A stretch of 61,606 bases of DNA, taken from the NCBI RefSeq assembly GCF_000948395.1, contig NZ_JYFN01000029.1, positions 1 to 61,606 on the forward strand. The letters run 5' to 3'. Shown here in pieces: positions 42,928 to 49,264 of this stretch. Made by a program: the position numbers and the translations under genes. How positions within the stretch are numbered: position 1 is the first letter of the stretch; each line of letters starts with the position of its first letter. Source of the stretch: Frankia torreyi (GTDB lineage: Bacteria > Actinomycetota > Actinomycetes > Frankiales > Frankiaceae). The notes under the pieces were generated by a model that made no database searches, was not told the DNA's origin, and worked only from the letters and a program-made list of their open reading frames with translations.

Positions 42928-44865
42928 TCACATCGCCGACGGTCCTGGCAGCGCGGTCAGGACCGGGGTCATGGTCGCCGGGGTCGCCGGCTCGCCCTGT
43001 GCCGAGACCGCGGCCGACCAGCGCGGCAGCGCGACGACGAAGGCCGTGCGCCCGGGTCGGCTGGTCGCCTCCACCCGGCCATGGTGGGCCTCGACGACGG
43101 CGGCGACGATGGCGAGACCGAGCCCGGTGCTGCCCGCGGCCCGGGATCGGGAGCTGTCCCCGCGGGCGAAGCGCTCGAAGACCTCGGGCAGCAGGTCGGG
43201 AGGGATGCCGGGGCCGTCGTCCACGATGGCGACGGTGACCTCGTCGTCGGTGACCGCCAGGCTGGCCGTCACCCGGGTACCCGGCGGGGTGTGGGCGCGG
43301 GCGTTGGCCAGCAGGTTCGCGAGCACCTGGTGCAGCCGGGCCGAGTCGCCGGTGACGGTGACCGGCTCCTCGGGCAGGTCGAGCGCGAAGCGGTGGTCGG
43401 GGGCGGCGACGTGCGCGTCGCTGACGGCGTCGACGACCATCCGGGAGATGTCGACCGGCTCGTGCTCCAACGGGCGCCCGGAGTCGAGCCGCGCGAGCAG
43501 CAGCAGGTCCGAGACCAGGGCCGTCATCCGCGCGCTTTCCGACTCGACCCGGCTCATCGCGTAGGTGACGTCGGGGGGGACGGGCTCGCGGGTGCGCCGG
43601 GTGAGCTCCGCGTAGCCGCTGATCGCGGCGAGCGGGGTGCGCAGCTCGTGGCTGACGTCTGCGAGGAACTGCCGCATCCGCGTCTCGCTGGCATGCCGGG
43701 CCGCCAGCGCCGCCCCGATGTGACCGAGCATCCTGTTGAGCGCCGAACCCACCTGGCCGACCTCGGTCCTCGGGTCGGTGTCGACGTCCGGCACGCGGAT
43801 CGACAGCGCCACCTCGCCCCGGTCGAGCGGGATCTCCGCGACGCGGGACGCGGTCGCCGCGACCCGGCGCAGCGGTCGCAGGGTCACCCGGACGATCACC
43901 GTGCCGGCGAGCGCCGCCGCGGCCACCCCCGCCAGCGCGACCGCGCCGGCGATGGCGGCCATCTTGGTCAGCGTCGCGTTGACCTGCTTCATCGGCAGGC
44001 CGGTGACGACGGTGGTGCCGTCCGCCTGGGTGCGGCTGAGCAGCCGGTAGTCGCCGGCGTCCGCGAGACCGCGAGTATGCGTTCCGTTGTCGCGCGGGAC
44101 GGCCGCGACGGCGGCGGCCTGACTGGCGGAGAGCACCTGCGCGGAGTCGGCCGAACCGATGTAGGCGCCGTAGATGCCGGAGTCGTCGATGACCGCGGCC
44201 AGCATGCCGGGCTCGACCGGCCCGGCGAAGAAGCGGCTGAGCAGGGTGCGGCCGCTCACGCCGTACAGCGTCTGCACCGCGGCCGTCGTCGTCCCGGCTG
44301 TCGTCGTGCCGGCCGCCGTGGCGCCGGCCGCTGTTGTCTTCGAGACCGCGGGGGAGATCACGCGCACGGATCCCCCTTGAGCCGTGACTGCGCGTGCCGA
44401 GGTGGTGCCGGTCGTGCTGCTCCCGCTGGCCGTGGTGGCCGTGGTGGCGGCAGGCTGCCAGGAGGTTGTCGTGCCCGAGCCCGTGCCCGAGCCCGATCCG
44501 TAGCCGTAGCCCGGCGCGGGGATCGTGCCTGATCCGGAGCCCGATCCGTCGCCGGGGAGCTGCTGCGGCAGGGGCGTGTCGAAGAACCGCGACGGCGGGG
44601 GGCGGTCCCACCGCTTGCTTGCCTCGTACAGCCGGTGGTCGAGTTGGTCGAGCAGGACGCCGCGCAACGCCACCGCGGTGACGAACACGATCGCCAGCGA
44701 CACGGTGGCGAGCAACACCATGAGCAGCGCGAGCAGCCGTGTCCGCAGTGACCAGCGGGACGGGGCTACCGACCAGCCGTGCCGGTCGCGGTGCGCGCGC
44801 CGACGACCAGCGCGCGCCGAGGGCCCGACCTCGATCGTCGGGTCGGCGGGCTGCACGGAGGCCAT
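42928..44865 (-). CDS. Sensor histidine kinase of envelope glycosyltransferase operon
   Basis: This 645-aa kinase has TM1 at about 45-65. Its large extracytoplasmic region includes a Gly/Ser/Thr-rich segment (GSGSGSGTIPAPGYGYGSGSG, TTTAGTTTA). TM2, HAMP, and HisKA with FLADVSHELRTPLAAISGYAELTRR follow. The ATPase has LANLLANARAHTPPG, VDDGPGIPPDLLPEVFERF and GSTGLGLAIVAAVVEAHHG. The kinase starts seven bases after the regulator stop and is followed by the GT39 gene. The signal is unknown; the operon suggests sensing of the cell envelope. Confidence 0.94.
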   Translation of the reverse strand: MASVQPADPTIEVGPSARAGRRRAHRDRHGWSVAPSRWSLRTRLLALLMVLLATVSLAIVFVTAVALRGVLLDQLDHRLYEASKRWDRPPPSRFFDTPLPQQLPGDGSGSGSGTIPAPGYGYGSGSGTGSGTTTSWQPAATTATTASGSSTTGTTSARAVTAQGGSVRVISPAVSKTTAAGATAAGTTTAGTTTAAVQTLYGVSGRTLLSRFFAGPVEPGMLAAVIDDSGIYGAYIGSADSAQVLSASQAAAVAAVPRDNGTHTRGLADAGDYRLLSRTQADGTTVVTGLPMKQVNATLTKMAAIAGAVALAGVAAAALAGTVIVRVTLRPLRRVAATASRVAEIPLDRGEVALSIRVPDVDTDPRTEVGQVGSALNRMLGHIGAALAARHASETRMRQFLADVSHELRTPLAAISGYAELTRRTREPVPPDVTYAMSRVESESARMTALVSDLLLLARLDSGRPLEHEPVDISRMVVDAVSDAHVAAPDHRFALDLPEEPVTVTGDSARLHQVLANLLANARAHTPPGTRVTASLAVTDDEVTVAIVDDGPGIPPDLLPEVFERFARGDSSRSRAAGSTGLGLAIVAAVVEAHHGRVEATSRPGRTAFVVALPRWSAAVSAQGEPATPATMTPVLTALPGPSAM

Positions 44866-44872
44866 CGTCGCG

Positions 44873-45823
44873 TCAGCTCCGGCGGGTGCGCCAATGGCCC
44901 CCGCCCGGTCCGCCGGACCGGTTGGGCCGGCCGGTCTCGGTGGCTTCCGGCGCGAGCTGCGCCGCCCGTCCGAGGTCCGCGCGGCTCTGCATCACGCCGG
45001 CTGCGCCCGCACCGGGGACGGCCGTGGCCGACCCGGCGCCCGCGCCCGCGGCGGTGCCGAACGCGCCGGCGCGGGCCGTCGCGGAGCGAGGCATGGCGGA
45101 GGGGCCGTCCGCCCGAGCCGCCGGATGGTCGGCCTCGGCCGGTCGCAGCACGTAGCCGGCGCCGCGCATCGTGTGAATCATCGGCGGGCGGCCGGCGTCG
45201 ATCTTCTTGCGCAGGTAGGAGACGTAGAGCTCGACGACGTTCGCCTGCCCACCGAAGTCGTAGTTCCAGACGCGGTCGAGGATCTGCGCCTTGCTGAGCA
45301 CCCGGCGCGGGTTGCGCATGAAGAAGCGCAGCAGCTCGAACTCGGTCGCGGTCAGGTGCACCGGGACGCCGCCGCGCGCCACCTCGCGGCTCTCCTCGTC
45401 CATGGTCAGATCGCCGACGACGAGCCGCGCGCCCTGCAGCGCCTCGGTCGTCCGCGCCGCGCGGCGCATCAGCCCGCGCAGCCGGGCGACGAGCTCCTCC
45501 AGACTGAACGGCTTCGTCACGTAGTCGTCGCCGCCGGCGGTGAGCCCGGCCACCCGGTCCTCGACGGCGTCGCGCGCGGTCAGGAACAGCACGGGGACGT
45601 CCGGGCTCTCCGCCCGCAGCCGGCGCAGCACCTCCAGCCCGTCCATGTCGGGCAGCATGATGTCGAGCACCACGGCGTCCGGCCGGAACTCGCGCGCGAG
45701 CCGCAGCGCGCCGCGCCCGTCCCCGGCGCTGCGCACCTCCCACCCCTCGTAGCGCAGCGCCATCGACAGCAGCTCCGCCAGCGTCGTCTCGTCGTCCACC
45801 ACGAGTACCCGCACCGGTTGCAT
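44873..45823 (-). CDS. OmpR-family response regulator with long C-terminal tail
   Basis: The regulator has a receiver with D54 in AVVLDIMLPDMDGLEV and lysine in DYVTKPFSLEEL. A winged helix (VPVHLTATEFELLRFFMRNPRRVLSKAQILDRVWNYDFGGQANVVELYVSYLRKKID) ends at about residue 230. About 85 further residues of Ala/Gly/Ser/Pro-rich sequence follow, much longer than normal OmpR proteins of about 230 aa. The start is ATG 45823. Direct 11-bp repeats 36-68 bp upstream suggest autoregulation. It heads the regulator-kinase-GT39 operon. Confidence 0.94.
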   Translation of the reverse strand: MQPVRVLVVDDETTLAELLSMALRYEGWEVRSAGDGRGALRLAREFRPDAVVLDIMLPDMDGLEVLRRLRAESPDVPVLFLTARDAVEDRVAGLTAGGDDYVTKPFSLEELVARLRGLMRRAARTTEALQGARLVVGDLTMDEESREVARGGVPVHLTATEFELLRFFMRNPRRVLSKAQILDRVWNYDFGGQANVVELYVSYLRKKIDAGRPPMIHTMRGAGYVLRPAEADHPAARADGPSAMPRSATARAGAFGTAAGAGAGSATAVPGAGAAGVMQSRADLGRAAQLAPEATETGRPNRSGGPGGGHWRTRRS

Positions 45824-45858
45824 AGGGGACAGCTTCTCCCGAATGCCTAGCCGTTACC

Positions 45859-45891
45859 TGAGTCCCACCTGTGAACTTCCTGTGAGCGGCC
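45859..45891. promoter_or_regulatory. 11-bp TGTG direct repeats upstream of the OmpR-type regulator gene
   Basis: TGTGAACTTCC (45870-45880) and TGTGAGCGGCC (45881-45891) are adjacent with an 11-bp period. A weaker unit, TGAGTCCCACC, precedes them in register at 45859-45869. The location and orientation relative to the start codon match the repeats before the GT39 and GT2-GtrA genes. Confidence 0.65.
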
Positions 45892-46055
45892 GAGGCGAGG
45901 CGGCCGGATCGGTAGGCGCAGCACCTCGGTCCAGACCCGGCGGGCGGCGAGAGCGTCGACCTGACCCCGGTGGCCGCAGCTACTAGCCGTTTGGCCGCGA
46001 CGAGCTTTCCGTGAGATCTCGTGCAAATCGGACAGAGTGACCGTATCGTTGCCTA

Positions 46056-47405
46056 GTGCATCTAGATGACGCTTTAAGCGGTTTGACGATGCTTCGGAGG
46101 GCATCGGCTCGGGGCGTCCCGCTACCGCACCAGTCGTTGACGCTGCTGTGGGCGGTGGAGCGCATCGGGGATGGAGTGCGGCTCCGTCGCTGGTCGGAAG
46201 TCCGCGACGAGCTGGCGGCTGCGCTGGTCGCGGGCGGGGTCGAGAACCGTGGACGAGTAGCACCTGAGTATCCCGTGGTGGCGCTGAGGCATTCCCCGCT
46301 CTGGGAGATCCGCGCCAGCTCAGCAGCGCCTGCGGCACACAGCTCGCAGCCACGCCGGTGGCTGGATCGGGAGGATCCCGAGTTTGGACTCTCTGCGCCC
46401 GCCTTTGAACTGCTACGAGACGAGCGCAACCGTGAACAGTTCGCGGCGGCGCTGCATCGTCTCCTTGACCGGGCGGCAGGTCCCGCCGGCCCAGACGCTG
46501 GCTTCTGGGAGATTCAGCCGGGGGTTGTGGTGGTCCGTCGCGACGTCCACGCGCAGTATGGCGGTCGACGGCAGGGCGGAATCGGCCCGTCCCGCTCCAC
46601 TCCCAATGTGCTGCTCTTCACGGACCCGATACGGGGGAGGTCACACGGCTACTTCGACGGGTGGGGCGACGATGGATGTTTCCACTACACCGGGGAAGGG
46701 CAGCTCGGTGATCAGCGGATGGTACAGGGGAATCAGGCCATCCTGGGGCACCGGAGGGACGGCCGCACGCTTCGTCTTTTTCGCGTCGTGCGGGATGGCG
46801 TTGAGTATCTCGGGGCGTTCGAGATCGATCCCGATCGCCCGTGGTACACGAGCGAAGCGCCAGAAACCAACGGGGGGCCGCTGCGGACGGTCATCATGTT
46901 TCGGCTACGTCCGCAGGGGCCGGTGCAGTCGATCGATGCAGACCTCCCTGAGACTCCCACGACGATCAGCAGGGTCACCTCCGTCCCGGTGGAGGCGTCG
47001 AACGCTGAACAGTACGCAATGACCTCTCCGGCTGAGCCAACCACCGCCTTCCGGCGCGAAGCCGCGCTCGTCGGTGCCTACAGCGAGCATCTTCGATCCC
47101 TCGGCCATGAGGTGTGTCGAAAGCGGATTCTTCCTCCCAATGAACCTAGCCCCCTGTTCACAGATCTCTTCGACGAGACGACCGGCGAACTCATTGAAGC
47201 CAAAGGCACCGTCACGCGAGAAGCCGTTCGCATGGCCATCGGTCAGCTCATCGACTACCGCCGTTTTTTTGAACCACCGCCCCGCTTGGTCCTCCTGGTG
47301 CCCAGGAAGCCGCGTCCCGACCTCCTAGATCTGTGCTCCGCTGCAGGTGTTTCGGTGGTGTGGGGATCCGACGCCTCCTCGACGCCGACCTGGACGATCA
47401 ACTAA
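46056..47405 (+). CDS. Putative type IV restriction nuclease: SBD, SRA-like, PD-(D/E)XK
   Basis: This 449-aa protein appears to recognise modified DNA. Residues 8-110 resemble the sulfur-binding head domain of ScoMcrA-type enzymes (PHQSLTLLWAVERIGDGVRLRRWSEV, EYPVVALRHSPLWEI). Residues 165-285 resemble a ScoMcrA-like SRA domain (YGGRRQGGIGPSRSTPNVLLFTDP, HGYFDGWGDDGCFHYTGEGQLGDQRMVQGNQAI). The C-terminus is not the HNH domain of ScoMcrA but a PD-(D/E)XK nuclease: D370 in TDLFDE, E381-A-K383, and a Q-x3-Y motif at Q397-Y401. The expected role is restriction of phosphorothioated or methylated foreign DNA. It stands alone with no modification genes nearby, and its DNA is less GC-rich than its flanks, consistent with transfer. 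GTG 46056 has a weak ribosome binding site. Confidence 0.78.
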   Translation: MHLDDALSGLTMLRRASARGVPLPHQSLTLLWAVERIGDGVRLRRWSEVRDELAAALVAGGVENRGRVAPEYPVVALRHSPLWEIRASSAAPAAHSSQPRRWLDREDPEFGLSAPAFELLRDERNREQFAAALHRLLDRAAGPAGPDAGFWEIQPGVVVVRRDVHAQYGGRRQGGIGPSRSTPNVLLFTDPIRGRSHGYFDGWGDDGCFHYTGEGQLGDQRMVQGNQAILGHRRDGRTLRLFRVVRDGVEYLGAFEIDPDRPWYTSEAPETNGGPLRTVIMFRLRPQGPVQSIDADLPETPTTISRVTSVPVEASNAEQYAMTSPAEPTTAFRREAALVGAYSEHLRSLGHEVCRKRILPPNEPSPLFTDLFDETTGELIEAKGTVTREAVRMAIGQLIDYRRFFEPPPRLVLLVPRKPRPDLLDLCSAAGVSVVWGSDASSTPTWTIN

Positions 47406-47706
47406 CCGCTACCCCCGGGCGTCACCGCCGGCGAGGGTACGCGCGCGCGCCCCGAACGTCCTAGGCCAGCCCGACCTGTCCGGTGGCGCTGTTCGGTAGG
47501 TCGTGGGGCCCGACCGGGCTACCAGTCGGCGGACCGGTCCACGACGGTGTCGGCGGCGTCCCGCGGTGACGATGCCGACGTCACACGGCTGTCACCCAGG
47601 TGACAGTGGGTACCCCTGGAGAGCACGCTGTGGTCTGTCGGGAGGACGACCTGGGAACTGCACCCCAAGGGGGGGTTCACCCGCGCAAACTGGGTAGGTG
47701 CTCCGC
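47406..47706. other. 300-bp upstream region of exported protein gene
   Basis: No gene is supported here. The interval holds an 18-bp palindrome at 47589-47606 and a G/C-run motif (GGGAACTGCACCCCAAGG, 47649-47666) close to the next gene. The bases near 47407-47460 have CGCG-rich low complexity. It probably contains the promoter and operator of the exported protein. Confidence 0.5.
47589..47606. promoter_or_regulatory. Perfect 18-bp palindrome, candidate operator
   Basis: CTGTCACCCAGGTGACAG is an 8-bp inverted repeat with a 2-base centre, about 100 bp upstream of the exported-protein start. GTCACC/GGTGAC half sites are used by several dimeric regulators. No matching regulator is encoded next to it. 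Confidence 0.5.
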
Positions 47707-48252
47707 ATGGCTCGACACCGTCGTCCTCAGTCCGCCCGCCATGGCGTGCGCCCTCGCGTGGCGCGTCGGGTGGTACTGCCCACAGCCACTCTGGTCACCG
47801 CGGGAGTCGTCACGGTGGGAACTGCCTTCGCCTGTACCGGGTCCTCATCCGCCACCGCGAGCACCGGGGTGATCGTGGCGCCCGTCCGCGACGTCGCCGC
47901 CGAGACCGTCGCCCCCTCCGCGCGCGATGCCGACGCCATCGACAAGGCGGTGCGCACCAGCCCGTACACGGCGCAGGTTCCGACCAGGAACTACGAGGTC
48001 GCCGGCACCCGCCTCGCGAGCAGCGATCCGAGCTGGGCGTACACGGAGCTGCACCCGACGGTCGCGGACCTCGATCGGGCGGAGGGCGTGCTGCACCGCA
48101 CCGACGGCGGCTGGAAGCTCGTCCAGCTCGGCACCTACGAGGTGGGCTGCGGTGTCGCGCCGACCGCCGTGCTCGACGACTTCGGCCTGCAGTGCCCGCC
48201 CGCGGACGCGACGGACGACCTCGCCGCCGCGGACTCCGCGCGTCCCGCCTGA
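47707..48252 (+). CDS. Exported protein of unknown function
   Basis: The protein is about 181 aa. It has an Arg-rich N-terminus (ARHRRPQSARHGVRPRVARR), one hydrophobic segment (VVLPTATLVTAGVVTVGTAFAC) and a possible signal peptidase or lipobox-like site at AFAC. The mature part contains NYEVAGTRLASSDPSWAYTELHPTVADLDRAEGVLHRTDGGWKLVQLGTYEVGCGVAP. The wording YTELHP and GGWKLVQLGTYEVGC resembles small secreted actinobacterial proteins of unknown role, with two cysteines that could pair. ATG 47707 is preferred over the in-frame GTG at 47698. No neighbour explains its function. Confidence 0.7.
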   Translation: MARHRRPQSARHGVRPRVARRVVLPTATLVTAGVVTVGTAFACTGSSSATASTGVIVAPVRDVAAETVAPSARDADAIDKAVRTSPYTAQVPTRNYEVAGTRLASSDPSWAYTELHPTVADLDRAEGVLHRTDGGWKLVQLGTYEVGCGVAPTAVLDDFGLQCPPADATDDLAAADSARPA

Positions 48253-48410
48253 GCCTTCTCGCCGGGCCGGTCGCCTGACGTGGTGGTGCGGGCGCTCACC
48301 GCATCCGCGCAGGCCGTCTGTGCCGTCTCGGCGCGGCATGGAGGATGCTGCTTGCCGTCATGGCTGCGCCCGGCACCAGGCCGGGGCCGTACCAGCGGGA
48401 GGCGAACCGA

Positions 48411-49157
48411 GTGCCCGTTACCGAACTTGATGTACGCACGGCCGACGGTGTGATGGACGTGTACCTGCACACCCCCGACGACGGCGGGGGCACGACGCCG
48501 CCGGTCGTGATCTTCTACCCGGACGCCGGCGGCGTCCGGCCGGTCATGCACGACATGGCCGCCCAGTTCGCCTCGCGCGGCTACGCGGTGGCGCTGGTGA
48601 ACTTCTTCTACCGATCCGGCAAGATCTCGTTCGACGTGGGCAAGGTGTGGTCCGATCCCGATCTACGCGCCGAGTTGATGGCCGTGATGGGCAAGGCGGC
48701 CCCGGCGCTGGTCGTGCAGGACACCGCGGCGCTGCTCGAGGTGCTGGCCGCGCGGTCCGACGTGCGGGCCGACAAGGTCGGCGTCGTCGGCTACTGCCGG
48801 GGCGGGCTGATGGCCTTCACCGTGGCCGGCGCCATCCCGGACCGGGTCGCGGCCGCCGCGTCCATCCACGGCGGTGGCATCGCCACCGAGGAGCCGACCA
48901 GCCCGCACCTGCGGGCGGACGACCTCCGCGCGGCGCTCTACTTCGGCGTCGCGGCGAACGACCAGTCCTGCACGCCGGAGCAGCAGGAGCTGCTCACCGC
49001 GGCGCTGGACAAGGCCGGCGCCCGCTACGAGCTGGAGCACTACACCGCCGCCCACGGCTTCGCCGTCGCGGACAACCCCAGCTACGACGCCGCGGCCGCG
49101 CAGCGGCACTGGGAGCAGGTCACGGCGCTGTTCGCGCGGGAACTGCCCACCGGCTGA
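48411..49157 (+). CDS. Dienelactone hydrolase family protein
   Basis: This 248-aa alpha/beta hydrolase has the dienelactone hydrolase triad. The nucleophile is cysteine in VGVVGYCRGGLMAF, followed by an aspartate in FGVAANDQSCTPEQ and a histidine in YTAAHGFAVADNPSYDAAAA. The N-terminal part has VVIFYPDAGGVRPVMHDMAAQFASRGYAVALVNFFYRSG. Family members open lactone or ester bonds in aromatic degradation or detoxification; the substrate is unknown. GTG 48411 has GGGAGG eight bases upstream. It is convergent with the Hsp70-WD40 gene across a hairpin-rich gap. Confidence 0.92.
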   Translation: MPVTELDVRTADGVMDVYLHTPDDGGGTTPPVVIFYPDAGGVRPVMHDMAAQFASRGYAVALVNFFYRSGKISFDVGKVWSDPDLRAELMAVMGKAAPALVVQDTAALLEVLAARSDVRADKVGVVGYCRGGLMAFTVAGAIPDRVAAAASIHGGGIATEEPTSPHLRADDLRAALYFGVAANDQSCTPEQQELLTAALDKAGARYELEHYTAAHGFAVADNPSYDAAAAQRHWEQVTALFARELPTG

Positions 49158-49190
49158 CGCGCCGGCCCGAGGTTCCTGGCTGAGGCGGGG

Positions 49191-49247
49191 TTCCTTGCCC
49201 CTCTGGAGGGTTCTGCGCCTGATTCGTCCCTCTGGAAGGGCAAGGAA
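49191..49247. terminator. Nested hairpin terminator between convergent genes
   Basis: TTCCTTGCCC (49191-49200) pairs with GGGCAAGGAA (49238-49247). Two smaller inverted repeats (CCCTCTGGAGGG at about 49199-49210, TCCCTCTGGAAGGG at about 49227-49240) nest in or overlap it. It sits between the convergent dienelactone hydrolase and Hsp70-WD40 genes and would terminate both. Confidence 0.65.
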
Positions 49248-49264
49248 ACGGCCGGCGCGCGGCG

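Noticed and set aside
40121-44611. A 1496-codon open frame on the minus strand spanning the GT39 and kinase genes
   Set aside because: It is a different frame of the same strand as two clear genes (GT39 and histidine kinase) whose motifs are intact. The long frame is Arg/Gly/Pro-rich with no domain, as expected from very high GC content.
46056-47405. A complete phosphorothioation (dnd) or BREX/defence island around the nuclease
   Set aside because: Neighbours are a two-component/glycosyltransferase operon and housekeeping-type hydrolases. No dnd, methyltransferase or other defence gene is in the window.
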